Shown: positions 26,898 through 36,288 of the stretch, in pieces
Layout of the letters: each line of letters starts with the position of its first letter
Numbering within the stretch: position 1 is the first letter of the stretch
NCBI RefSeq assembly: GCF_000969605.1
Contig: NZ_JZUE01000001.1
Span: 186,001-250,000 of the forward strand
Direction: 5' to 3'
Length of the DNA: 64,000 nucleotides
Source of the DNA: Aquincola tertiaricarbonis
GTDB lineage: Bacteria > Pseudomonadota > Gammaproteobacteria > Burkholderiales > Burkholderiaceae_C
Notes under the pieces: model-generated
Database searches by the model: none
Told to the model about the DNA's origin: nothing
What the model saw: the letters and a program-made list of their open reading frames with translations, nothing else
Position numbers and translations under genes: made by a program

Positions 26898-27530
26898 ATG
26901 AAGATCTGGAGCGACAGCTGGTCCAACGGTGAACCGATTCCGCCGCGCCATGCCGCGGGCCGGCTCGAGGCCACCGGTGGCGTCGGTTTTTCCGACAACG
27001 TCAATCCGCACCTGGCCTGGAGCGACCTGCCGGACGGCACGCTGTCGCTGGCGCTGGTGTGCCACGACTTCGACGTGCCCAGCAGCGGCGAGGACGTGAA
27101 CCAGGCCGACCGCGAGGTGCCCGCCGACCTGCCGCGCGTGGACTTCTTCCACTGGGTGCTGGTGGACCTGCCGCCTTCGCTCACGCAGATCGCCGAGGGC
27201 GAGTTCAGCAACGGCTTCACCGCCCGCGGCAAGCCGGGCCCGGCCACGCTCCACGGCGCGCGCCACGGCCTGAACGACTACACCGGCTGGTTTGCCGATA
27301 ACGCCGAGATGGCCGGCCAGTACTTCGGCTACGACGGCCCGTTCCCGCCGTTCAATGATTCGCTGGTGCACCACTACGTGTTCACGCTGTATGCGCTGGA
27401 CGTGGAGCGGCTGCCGGTGGAAGGCGCCTTCACCGGCCAGCAGGTGCGCGAAGCCATGGCGCCGCACGTGCTGGGCGAGGTGATGCATTCGGGCACCTAC
27501 ACGCTCAACAAGCGGCTGGCCGGACAGTGA
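26898..27530 (+). CDS. YbhB/YbcL family phosphatidylethanolamine-binding-like protein
   Basis: A 210-residue protein of the PEBP/Raf-kinase-inhibitor-like family. Family motifs are NPHLAWSDLP and CHDFDVPS near residues 35-60, FFHWVLVDLPPS, and YFGYDGPFPPFNDSLVHHY near residue 145. No signal peptide is present. Bacterial members have unknown function; some bind anionic ligands. It overlaps the next gene by 4 nt (GTGA). Confidence 0.88.
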   Translation: MKIWSDSWSNGEPIPPRHAAGRLEATGGVGFSDNVNPHLAWSDLPDGTLSLALVCHDFDVPSSGEDVNQADREVPADLPRVDFFHWVLVDLPPSLTQIAEGEFSNGFTARGKPGPATLHGARHGLNDYTGWFADNAEMAGQYFGYDGPFPPFNDSLVHHYVFTLYALDVERLPVEGAFTGQQVREAMAPHVLGEVMHSGTYTLNKRLAGQ

Positions 27531-28168
27531 CCGAGCAGCGGGCCACGCGGCTGATCGCCATCCGGCATGGCGAGACCGACTGGAACGTCGGTGCCCGCAT
27601 CCAGGGCCACACCGACATCGCGCTGAACGACAAGGGCCGCTGGCAGGCGGCGCAGCTGGCGCAGGCGCTGGCCGACGAACCGCTGGATGCGGTGTATGCC
27701 AGCGACCTGGGCCGCGCCTTCGACACCGCGCTGGCCTTTGCCGAGCCCAAGGGCCTGCCGGTGGTGGCCGACAGCGGCCTGCGCGAGCGGCAGTTCGGCT
27801 GCTTCGAAGGCCTCAGCTTCGACGAGATCGAGCAGCGCTGGCCCGACGAGGCGCGCCGCTGGCGCAGGCGCGAGCCGGGGTTCGGGCCCGAGGGCGGCGA
27901 GACGCTGGAACAGTTCTATGGCCGCATCGTGCAGACGGTGCAGCGGCTGGCGCTGCGACATGCCGGCCAGAGCATCGCGCTGGTGTCGCACGGCGGCGTG
28001 CTGGATTGCCTGTACCGCGCCGCCACGCGGCTGGCGCTGGATGCGCCGCGCACCTGGCAGGTGGGCAATGCCAGCATCAACCGCCTGCTGCACACCGAAG
28101 GCGGCCTCACCCTGGTGGGCTGGAGCGACACCGGCCACCTCGACGGGGTGGCCCAGCCGCTGGCCTAG
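27527..28168 (+). CDS. Histidine phosphatase family protein (phosphoglycerate mutase-like)
   Basis: A 213-residue enzyme of the histidine phosphatase superfamily. The phosphorylated His is in AIRHGETDWN, and the second catalytic His in LVSHGGVLDCLYR; a conserved Glu lies in LRERQFGCFEGL. Broad-specificity phosphatases GpmB, PhoE and CobC share this layout, and the substrate cannot be named. The GTG start overlaps the preceding stop. Its TAG stop and that of pilY1 on the other strand share the sequence CTAG. Confidence 0.88.
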   Translation: MTEQRATRLIAIRHGETDWNVGARIQGHTDIALNDKGRWQAAQLAQALADEPLDAVYASDLGRAFDTALAFAEPKGLPVVADSGLRERQFGCFEGLSFDEIEQRWPDEARRWRRREPGFGPEGGETLEQFYGRIVQTVQRLALRHAGQSIALVSHGGVLDCLYRAATRLALDAPRTWQVGNASINRLLHTEGGLTLVGWSDTGHLDGVAQPLA

Positions 28169-31100
28169 TTGTTGTCGCCGCGGCGGATCTGCCGCCAGGC
28201 GTTCTTGCGGTTGTCCACGCCGAAGTTCAGCGGCACTTCCTGAGGCGGCTCGGGCGAGGTGCCGTCGCCGCGCTGGAACTGCGCCACGATGCGGTCGCCC
28301 AGGTCGCCGCTGGTGCGCAACAGCGTCACGCCGGAAGACGAGGTCTGGCCCAGGCTCATCGCCGCGAAGTTCATGCCCTTGACGTTCAGGCCGGTCAGCA
28401 CGTCCAGCACGAACAGGGTGGAGTTGCCCGAGCACTCCGACACCAGCGTCTTGTTGGCCACGAAGCTCACCGCGCCGAAGGCGATGGTGGGATCGGTGGT
28501 CACCTGGAGGTTGCCGGGGATGTCCACGTACCAGCCGCGTGACGATGTCCAGGTGAAGCTGCTGCCCACCGCGTCCACCGTGCCGTCGGACTGCGTCTGC
28601 AGCGTGCGCTGGGTGAGGCCGGCGCGTGCGTCGGCCAGCTCGGCGCCTTCCTTGATGGCGTAGAAGGTCTCGGCCGACGCGCGGCCGAAGTCGCTGGAGC
28701 CGAGCATGCGGCCGGTGCCCACCAGCACGATGCGGTCGCTGCCGTTGAACATGATCTCCGGCGCGGTGGTCACCGGCTGGGCGGTGCTGTTCTTCAGCAG
28801 CTTGGCCAGCCGCACGGTGGTCTTGGCCTCCAGGTCGAAGTGCCACAGGTTGCCCTGCAGATCGCCGCCATACACATGGACGGACTTGCCGTCGCCTTCC
28901 ACTGCGGCATTGATCTGGGCCAGGCCCAGATCGCCCGTGCCGCCGCCATCGGCGACGAAGGTGTGCAGCAGGGCACCGTTGTCGGCATTGACCATGTACA
29001 TGCGGCCCTTGCCGTCGGTGCTGCCGTTGTAGCCCTGCGTGAAGAGCACCACGGTGCCGTACGACCTGGTTTCCACCAGCAGCGGTCGGCCCAGCGACTG
29101 GCCCAGCACGAAGTCGCCACCATGGCCGATGTCCCACAGCACCTTGCTGGCCAGGCCCGTCTCCGTCAGGTCGCGCGGCTCGCTCACGTCGATGGCGTAG
29201 TAGCCCGCGCCGCCTGAGCCCAGGCCGGCCACCAGGTAGCGCTTGCCGGCCACGGTGCGGATGGTGGGCGTGCCGTCCAGCAGCGTCTCGAAGTAGTAGT
29301 TGAGCCGGGCCGTCCTGGCCATGTTGGGCAGCACGCTGCCGGGCACGTAGGCCCACAGCTCGTCGCCGGTCTCGCTGTCGAAGGCATGCATCATCCCTTC
29401 GCCCGAGGCGGCGAACACCACCTTCGGCGCGGTGGAGACCACCGGCTTGGCCGACAGCACCGGGCCGATCAGCGCGCCCCGCGTGCGGTACTTGGTGCCT
29501 TCGCCGGTGCGGTCGCCGCGCAGGTAGGCGGTCAGGCCGGCGCCATCGGTGGCCGACAGCGTGGCGCCCACGTTGTCTGCCGTGAATGCCTTGCGCACGC
29601 CGCCCACGCTGGTCGCGATCACGCGTGGCCGGTCGGCCGGCCGCACGGCCAGGCGCTGCGCGGCGGACCAGGTCGGCGTGGCGGTGATGGAGCCGGTGTT
29701 GGTGTTGATGGCATTGGCGGTGATGTCGCCGGTCCAGATGGACGAGGTGTACTTGCCCAGGTAGGCCTTGCCGTCGCCACGCGCCAGGTTCACTGTGTTC
29801 ACCGACACGTCGGACTGCGCGCCCAGCTGGTTCAGCATGTCGTTCAGGCCCTGCTGGATGGCGCGCGCCGCCTGCGTCGGGTCGTCGGCCTTGTACATCT
29901 GGCCGCGGCCGTTGATGGTGGCGTGCCACAGGTCGTCGATGGCGCTGGGCGTGTCCGGCTGCGGATCGGGCCAGGTGAAGGTGGTGGTGAACGGATCGGT
30001 GATGCTGGGCCAGACCGTGCCCTTCACACCCAGCGTGATGACGTAGGTGTTCATGTGCAGGTTGGGATTGCGGTCGGGGTTGGCCACCGCCTGGTTGGCC
30101 AGCGGCACGCGGCCGCTGGACAACGGGTAGCCGGCGCCGGAGGTGGGGCGGTTGTTGCGCAGGTCCAGCGTGTAGTAGGCCAGCGCCACGTCGGCGATGG
30201 AGTTGGCCTTGGTGGGCGCGAACGGGAAGCCGGTGCCGTAGGTGGCCTTGTCGTAGGCCGGGGGCGCGGCGGTGTCGTTGGCAAAGCCGTCGGTCACCAC
30301 GAAGGCGTTGTTGCGCTGGCAGGAGTACTGGATGGCGTTGGGGCTGGTCTTGTACTGCTCGCCGATGTATTTCAGCGCCGTGGCCGTGGGCGTGCCGCTG
30401 TCCGCCGGGTTGGTGTAGAAGCTGCCCGCCACGCGGCGGCGGTTGGCCGCGTCGTCGGTGGCGTCGCTGTCGTACATGGACACGTTGCCGCTGCGCCGGT
30501 TGAAGGCCATCACGCCCACGCGCATGCCGGTCAGGTTGTCCAGCACGCTGCCCATGGCGCCGGCCAGCATCAGCTTGCGCTTGCGGTAGTAGCTCCACCA
30601 GTTGGCGAAGTTCTGCAGCGCGGCGGCATGGCTGGCGTCGTCCGCGTAGTTGGCGCGCTTGATCTCCACCTTGCGCAGCATGCGGTCGTCGGGTGCCTTC
30701 ACGCAGCTGGCGTTCCAGTCCGTCACCGCATTCCAGGCGGGAGTGGTTCCGGGGCAGCTGGGGTCCACCACCCAGTAGGTGGCGGGGTAGTAGGTGGTGG
30801 CGACGTTGGCCGAGTTGTTGCCCACCGTGCCGTTCGGCCGCAGCATGCCGGTGCGGTAGTAGATCGTGGCCGTCTGGTCGGCGGTGAGGTCCATCGTCAC
30901 CGAGGCGGCCAGCGCAGGATGCGACTTGGCGGCCGTGGGCGAGGCGTTTGCGTAGGTCTGTAGCGCGCCGTCGTGGTAGGCCGGCTTCCACGGCTCGTAG
31001 GTGATGGCCGGGTTGTAGTACAGCGGGTTGAAGGCGCTGGAGCGCATCACCGCGAACTGCGGCGAAGGCGGCACGGCGCGGCCCAGGGATTCGTCGTCGT

Positions 31101-31413
31101 AGAACTGCTTGGCACCGATGCCCGTTCCGTTCGGGAACAGGTAGCTCATGTAGTAGTCGCCCTTGGCCAGGAAGGCGCCGCTGCTCCAGTAGGTCTTGTT
31201 GCCCAGGTTCCAGTTCAGGATGCCGTTGTAGGCACTGATCAGGATCTCCCAGTCCATCGAGCCGGAATCGTCCATGCCGAACATGACGTTGGGCTTGACG
31301 TTCAGGTCCGCCTTGAGCGGGCGCTTGGCCACGTCGGTGGCATGCGAGGCCACGCCAAGGAGCAGGCCGGCCAGCGCGGTGCAGGCGACGGCAAAACGGG
31401 CAAGGGGCTTCAT
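28165..31413 (-). CDS. pilY1: Type IV pilus tip/biogenesis protein PilY1
   Basis: A 1082-residue exported protein. A signal peptide (about residues 1-27) is followed by a von Willebrand A-like region with a MIDAS-type motif DDSGSM (about residue 48). The C-terminal half is the PilY1 beta-propeller, recognisable from GSGGAGYYAIDVS, VYGGDLQGNLWHFDLEAK and VLVGTGR. PilY1 sits at the pilus tip, primes assembly with minor pilins and mediates adhesion and surface sensing. It is the last gene of the minor-pilin operon. The start at 31413 is chosen by the signal peptide; the frame is open upstream. Confidence 0.92.
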   Translation of the reverse strand: MKPLARFAVACTALAGLLLGVASHATDVAKRPLKADLNVKPNVMFGMDDSGSMDWEILISAYNGILNWNLGNKTYWSSGAFLAKGDYYMSYLFPNGTGIGAKQFYDDESLGRAVPPSPQFAVMRSSAFNPLYYNPAITYEPWKPAYHDGALQTYANASPTAAKSHPALAASVTMDLTADQTATIYYRTGMLRPNGTVGNNSANVATTYYPATYWVVDPSCPGTTPAWNAVTDWNASCVKAPDDRMLRKVEIKRANYADDASHAAALQNFANWWSYYRKRKLMLAGAMGSVLDNLTGMRVGVMAFNRRSGNVSMYDSDATDDAANRRRVAGSFYTNPADSGTPTATALKYIGEQYKTSPNAIQYSCQRNNAFVVTDGFANDTAAPPAYDKATYGTGFPFAPTKANSIADVALAYYTLDLRNNRPTSGAGYPLSSGRVPLANQAVANPDRNPNLHMNTYVITLGVKGTVWPSITDPFTTTFTWPDPQPDTPSAIDDLWHATINGRGQMYKADDPTQAARAIQQGLNDMLNQLGAQSDVSVNTVNLARGDGKAYLGKYTSSIWTGDITANAINTNTGSITATPTWSAAQRLAVRPADRPRVIATSVGGVRKAFTADNVGATLSATDGAGLTAYLRGDRTGEGTKYRTRGALIGPVLSAKPVVSTAPKVVFAASGEGMMHAFDSETGDELWAYVPGSVLPNMARTARLNYYFETLLDGTPTIRTVAGKRYLVAGLGSGGAGYYAIDVSEPRDLTETGLASKVLWDIGHGGDFVLGQSLGRPLLVETRSYGTVVLFTQGYNGSTDGKGRMYMVNADNGALLHTFVADGGGTGDLGLAQINAAVEGDGKSVHVYGGDLQGNLWHFDLEAKTTVRLAKLLKNSTAQPVTTAPEIMFNGSDRIVLVGTGRMLGSSDFGRASAETFYAIKEGAELADARAGLTQRTLQTQSDGTVDAVGSSFTWTSSRGWYVDIPGNLQVTTDPTIAFGAVSFVANKTLVSECSGNSTLFVLDVLTGLNVKGMNFAAMSLGQTSSSGVTLLRTSGDLGDRIVAQFQRGDGTSPEPPQEVPLNFGVDNRKNAWRQIRRGDNN

Positions 31414-31420
31414 GGAAGTC

Positions 31421-32011
31421 TCACTTCTTGGTGACCAGCGCTTGCACGAAGGTGGCCACGTCGTCCCGGCCATCGCGGCCCAGGAAGGTCACGCGGGTGG
31501 TGATGCGGAATTGGCGGCCGGCCGGCGGGTCGTAGCCGGTGTCCTCCTGTTTGGAGGCAGCAGCGCTTTGCGGTGCGTCGGCCTGCCGCAGCAGGCATTG
31601 GCGCTGTGGTTCGGTGATGGCGGTGGTGCTGCACTGGCGGTCCACGAAGTAGCGCACGCTGAACTCGTTGTTGGCCCCCACGCGCACCTCGGGCGCGGCG
31701 GCCCAGTCGATGTCCAGCGGCACGCCGTCGGCGTCGGTGGCACGCAGCTGCGCCGCATACCAGGTGCCGATGTCGGCATCGGTATTGGCCAGGGCCGCCA
31801 CCCGCTGGAAGGCGGTGTTGATGCCCACCTCGGAAGCCTGCACCGCGCGTTCCTTGAAGGAGATGTTGCCCGCCACCAGCGTGCCCACCTCGCTCATCCG
31901 CGCCATCGACAGGCCGCCCAGCAGCATCACCAGCAGCAGCACCAGCACCACGATCAGCGTGACGCCCTGCTGGCGCCGCGGCCGGTGGCCGGCGGAAGGT
32001 GCGCGCCTCAT
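31421..32011 (-). CDS. pilX: Minor pilin PilX family
   Basis: A 196-residue prepilin-like protein. The N-terminal type III signal is QQG followed by the hydrophobic VTLIVVLVLLLVMLLGGLSM; the usual Glu at position 5 is lacking, as is common for PilX. A globular domain with CSTTAITEPQRQC follows, probably a disulfide loop. It acts with PilV, PilW, PilE and FimT in the pilus-initiation complex with PilY1. The start overlaps the pilW stop by 4 nt. Confidence 0.88.
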   Translation of the reverse strand: MRRAPSAGHRPRRQQGVTLIVVLVLLLVMLLGGLSMARMSEVGTLVAGNISFKERAVQASEVGINTAFQRVAALANTDADIGTWYAAQLRATDADGVPLDIDWAAAPEVRVGANNEFSVRYFVDRQCSTTAITEPQRQCLLRQADAPQSAAASKQEDTGYDPPAGRQFRITTRVTFLGRDGRDDVATFVQALVTKK

Positions 32012-33114
32012 GGCAGCCCCACGATGTAGTTGCGCAGCGGGATCACCAGGTCGCTGCTGCGGTAGCGATAGCACTGCCAGGAGGTGGTGCCGACGTTGGC
32101 CGGCGTGAACGTGTCCGCGTCGTCTTCGAACAGCCGAAGCGAGTTGGTCGTGGTGGCCTCGCAGCCACCGCTGCCCTTGGGCATCTCCGGTTGCGGGCTG
32201 CGGGTGACCAGCGTCACGCGCAGCGCACGCACGCGCGCCAGGTCCGTCGCTCGCGGCTGGCCCCAGGTGCCCCCGCCGGGGGCGGCGGCGGTGGGCGCCA
32301 CCCAGTCGGTGATCGCCTTGTCGGTGAGTGTGGTGCCCACGATGCCGATGCGCACCCGCAGGGCCACCACGTTGCGCACCAGCACGGCGGTGGCGTCGTC
32401 GCCGGTCCGCATCGGCAGCTCGAGCTGCAGGTTGCCGTTGACCACGCGGTACCGGTGCCATTGCACGCCGCCCAGCAACGATGCCCGCGAGCCGATCGGA
32501 TACAGCGCGGGATTGGTGATGGCGGGACCCTGGTTGTGGGTGGCGTCGGCACCGAAGGTCAGCCGCTGCGGCGTGGTGGCCGTGGAATTGGCCACGGCGG
32601 TGACGGTGCGCACGGTGCAGGGCGCGCCGGGCTCCTTCGGGGCCAGCAGCACCGCATCGTTCACGGCCGCCGGCAGGTAGCTCTGCAGCTCGGCCGCGCC
32701 GAGGTTGGAGGCCGTCTGCAGCGCCACGTTGGCGCCGCCGGCCACGGCAGTGGCGTACAGGAAGTCGAACTGGTCGTTGCCGTTGGCGCGGGTGATGGAC
32801 ACCGGCGAGAACACCGCCTGGTCCAGCACCGTGGTGCCCACGCGCAGGTTCAGGCCGTTGCACATGTAGGTGCCGTTGCCGAAGAAGCCGAGGCCGGCCT
32901 GGGCCGCGTCCTCCTTCAGCGAGGCCAGCGTGGTGGCACTGCTGACCACGGCGCTGCCGGCATTCAGGCCCTGGCGCTGCATGGCGCCGAACACCATCGC
33001 GCTGCTGCTGGCGGCCAGGCCGACCAGCAGCGAGATGACGATGCCGATCATCAGCTCGACGATGGACAGGCCGCGCTGGGCGGCGCGGCGATCAGAGCGG
33101 CGTCGGGCGAACAT
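32008..33114 (-). CDS. pilW: Minor pilin PilW family
   Basis: A 368-residue minor pilin. The prepilin peptidase site is RG followed by LSIVELMIGIVISLLVG, with Glu at position 5. The large globular domain is Cys-containing and rich in Gly, Thr and Asn. It belongs to the minor-pilin complex at the tip of type IVa pili. It overlaps the 3' end of pilV by 23 nt, a longer overlap than most in this operon. Confidence 0.9.
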   Translation of the reverse strand: MFARRRSDRRAAQRGLSIVELMIGIVISLLVGLAASSSAMVFGAMQRQGLNAGSAVVSSATTLASLKEDAAQAGLGFFGNGTYMCNGLNLRVGTTVLDQAVFSPVSITRANGNDQFDFLYATAVAGGANVALQTASNLGAAELQSYLPAAVNDAVLLAPKEPGAPCTVRTVTAVANSTATTPQRLTFGADATHNQGPAITNPALYPIGSRASLLGGVQWHRYRVVNGNLQLELPMRTGDDATAVLVRNVVALRVRIGIVGTTLTDKAITDWVAPTAAAPGGGTWGQPRATDLARVRALRVTLVTRSPQPEMPKGSGGCEATTTNSLRLFEDDADTFTPANVGTTSWQCYRYRSSDLVIPLRNYIVGLP

Positions 33115-33577
33115 CGGTCACCACCTCCACGGCAGGGGAAACGGAATCGGCCTCACCCAGCTCCTGCTGCAGCTTGCCGGTCCAGGTCAGGCGGATGGTC
33201 AGCCGGCCGGTGTTCGCGTCGTAGACCGACGTGGCCGTGGGCGCGCCCGGCAACGTGGCCAGCGCGCGGGTGCGCCAGTTGGTGGCGGACTGCCGGCCGG
33301 TCGGGCTGCCGCAGGCGCCCACGGCGGGCAGCGTGTAGCAGGGGGCATTGGCGGCGGTGTCGATCTGCGCCAGGTTGGCCAGCTGGTCGGCCATGGCCAG
33401 GGCCTGCAGCCGCACCTGCCCGTCGGTGCCGGCCTTCACCACCTTGGCCTGGAAGCGCGACATGCCGAGCAGGCCGAACACCAGCACCACCATGGCGATG
33501 AGCGCCTCCAGCATGCCGAAGCCGCGCGCCTGCCGGCGCCGCGGGCTCAGTTGCCGCAGTTGGTCTGGTCTGCGCAT
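33092..33577 (-). CDS. pilV: Minor pilin PilV family
   Basis: A 161-residue minor pilin with leader ending ARG and the segment FGMLEALIAMVVLVFGLLG (Glu at position 5). The short globular domain has two Cys (CYTLPAVGAC), probably a disulfide. It sits between fimT and pilW in the operon, overlapping fimT by 31 nt and pilW by 23 nt. The start at 33577 gives a 19-residue leader, somewhat long for a prepilin but within the range of this family. Confidence 0.88.
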   Translation of the reverse strand: MRRPDQLRQLSPRRRQARGFGMLEALIAMVVLVFGLLGMSRFQAKVVKAGTDGQVRLQALAMADQLANLAQIDTAANAPCYTLPAVGACGSPTGRQSATNWRTRALATLPGAPTATSVYDANTGRLTIRLTWTGKLQQELGEADSVSPAVEVVTDVRPTPL

Positions 33578-34053
33578 AACCGCACCGAGCCGCCGGCCTC
33601 GACCACCAGGCCCGGGCAGCGGACGTCCGCCGAGCAGGTGAGGCCGCTCTTGCCGAAGTTGAAGGTCTGCCTGGTGCCAGTGGGCCAGGTGCGGCCTTCG
33701 CTGCCGAAGTCCACCATGGTGACGCTGGCCAGCCGTATGCCGTCGGGCAGGATCGTCGTGCGCAGCACGGTGCCTTCGGCCGCGGCGGCCAGGCCCACGC
33801 GGTCGATCACCTGCACGGCGCTGCCGTCGATCACCAGCCGCACGCGGCCGTTGCGCTTGATGGCTTCGCTCTGCGCATACAGCGCGCTGCTGAGAGCGGT
33901 GTTGCCCGCTTCGCGCAGGCGCGAGTTGTTCAGGTAGTCGCCCAGGAAGGGCAGGCCGGCCATCATCAGGATGCCGCTGATGGCCACGGTGACCATCAAC
34001 TCGACCAGCGTCAGCCCGCGCTGGGCTGCGCTGCAGTGAGTCAGCTGTCGCAT
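33547..34053 (-). CDS. fimT: Minor pseudopilin of the GspH/FimT family
   Basis: A 168-residue prepilin. The cleavage site is QRG before LTLVELMVTVAISGILMMAG, and the body has the GspH/FimT fold with SSALYAQSEAIKRNGRVRLV. C-terminal Cys pairs (CSADVRC and CADQTNC) suggest disulfide-stapled loops. FimT/FimU proteins prime pilus assembly, and some FimT proteins bind DNA for uptake during transformation; which role applies here is unknown. It overlaps pilE by 13 nt. Confidence 0.88.
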   Translation of the reverse strand: MRQLTHCSAAQRGLTLVELMVTVAISGILMMAGLPFLGDYLNNSRLREAGNTALSSALYAQSEAIKRNGRVRLVIDGSAVQVIDRVGLAAAAEGTVLRTTILPDGIRLASVTMVDFGSEGRTWPTGTRQTFNFGKSGLTCSADVRCPGLVVEAGGSVRLCADQTNCGN

Positions 34054-34463
34054 GTGGTGCCCTTGGTGGTCCAGCAGGTGGTGTTGGCGCCCTTGGGGTG
34101 GGCGGTGGTGGCGCGCGTGCCGGCCTGGTTGACGGTGTAGGTGTAGCCAGCCATCGGGCCGGTGCCGGTGGCGGTGGCGGTGAAGCCGTTGGTGCCGTTC
34201 AGTGCGCAGGTGACGGTGAAGTTGGCGATCGTCGGATTCGTCGCCCCGCAGACGCCCGGCGCACCGGCGTAGCTGCCGGTGTCCTGGAAGCGCTGCTCCA
34301 GCCGCACCTGCAGGGCGGACAGCGCATCCAGCGCCGGCGGCACGCGCGAGCGCATCACGTAGCTGTTGTAGGCGGGCAAGGCCACGGCCGACAGGATGGC
34401 CACGATGGCCACGGCCACCATCAGTTCGATCAGGGTGAAGCCGTGCTGGCGGTGCGAAGGCAT
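34041..34463 (-). CDS. pilE: Pilin PilE family
   Basis: A 140-residue pilin, first gene of the operon. A short leader (MPSHRQHG) is followed by FTLIELMVAVAIVAILSAVALPAY, the classic N-methylated helix. The C-terminal disulfide region is CWTTKGTTC. It could be the minor pilin PilE rather than the major subunit, because it heads a minor-pilin operon ending in pilY1. The start at 34463 is set by the leader length; an open frame extends upstream without homology. Confidence 0.9.
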   Translation of the reverse strand: MPSHRQHGFTLIELMVAVAIVAILSAVALPAYNSYVMRSRVPPALDALSALQVRLEQRFQDTGSYAGAPGVCGATNPTIANFTVTCALNGTNGFTATATGTGPMAGYTYTVNQAGTRATTAHPKGANTTCWTTKGTTCDS

Positions 34464-34640
34464 GCGGAAGTTCCTGGAGTGGGCGTGGACGCCGGTGCGG
34501 CTCTCGCCGCGTTCGATCCAGGTTTCGGTGCGCCCTGCCGCAACTTGAGCGGGCGGTCGGGCAGCGCGGATCAACGGCAGCGGACGGCCGACGAGCGGCA
34601 CGCCGCCATCCTCGCGCGAGGCGGCGGTCCGCAGTCGATG

Positions 34641-34669
34641 GAACAGGCGGGCCGGGCGCCCGCTGTTCT
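34641..34669. repeat. Strong hairpin between ruvB and pilE
   Basis: An 11-bp stem with one bulged base (GAACAG(G)CGGGC / GCCCGCTGTTC) around a CGGGC loop, just after the ruvB stop and before the pilin operon. No T-run follows on the minus strand, so it may stabilise or terminate the ruvB mRNA imperfectly. The rest of the 34464-34679 spacer shows nothing I can name. Confidence 0.4.
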
Positions 34670-34679
34670 CAGCCGGCGC

Positions 34680-35750
<1,071 letters not shown>

Positions 35751-35755
35751 GGCCC

Positions 35756-35761
35756 ATTATC
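35756..35761 (-). promoter_or_regulatory. Putative -10 box of ruvB, leaderless type
   Basis: GATAAT on the minus strand, then 5 nt (GGGCC) and the ATG. ruvA has the same GATAAT box 6 nt before its ATG. Confidence 0.5.
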
Positions 35762-35792
35762 CCCAGCGGCCTTGATCTAACATCGCGGCCCC

Positions 35793-36173
35793 GTGATCAC
35801 CGCCTTCCGCCTCCACCTGCTGCGCCGCTCGGCCTGGCTCGCGCTTGCCGCGATGCTGTGGCTGTCGCTGGTGCCCACGGTGTCGCAGGCGGTGGCCGCA
35901 GTGCAGGGCCCGCAGCCGTGGACGCAGATCTGCTCGGCCAGCGGCTTCAAGGCCGCGCCGGGCAGCCCTTCCGAGGCGGCCGACCACCTGATGGCGCATT
36001 GCCCGTTCTGCGCGCTGTCGCAGCTCGGCCATGCCCTGCCGCCGGCGCCGCCGGTGGCCGTCTTCCTGCCGGACGAGCGCGCGCACGAGCTGCCGCGCCT
36101 GTTCCTGCAGGCGCCGCACACGCTGCATGCGTGGCGGCATGCGCTGTCGCGCGGCCCACCTTCCTTCGCCTGA
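35793..36173 (+). CDS. DUF2946 family protein
   Basis: A 126-residue small exported or membrane-anchored protein. An N-terminal hydrophobic segment (about residues 13-36) is followed by the DUF2946 signature HCPFCALSQLGHALPP. Cys and His in this motif suggest metal binding, and DUF2946 genes often sit beside TonB-dependent copper receptors, as here. The GTG start at 35793 is used; it faces the divergent ruvB. Function is not proven. Confidence 0.82.
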   Translation: MITAFRLHLLRRSAWLALAAMLWLSLVPTVSQAVAAVQGPQPWTQICSASGFKAAPGSPSEAADHLMAHCPFCALSQLGHALPPAPPVAVFLPDERAHELPRLFLQAPHTLHAWRHALSRGPPSFA

Positions 36174-36288
36174 ACCCGCACCGCCCGTGAGCCGCCGCCG
36201 CGCCTGAGTGCGCGCTGCCGGCCCGCGTTTGCGCCAGCCCGCGTGCGCCTTGCCGCGGCGCCTGGCATGCGTTCAGGAGTCCGCTTTC

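Noticed and set aside
27497-30991. An 1164-codon minus-strand frame overlapping pilY1 and the phosphatase gene
   Set aside because: It is the wrong frame of pilY1; the true frame has signal peptide, VWA-like motif and PilY1 propeller.
34464-34679. Sigma-54 promoter for the minor-pilin operon
   Set aside because: I found no TGGC-N8-TGC type -24/-12 element in the spacer with correct spacing.
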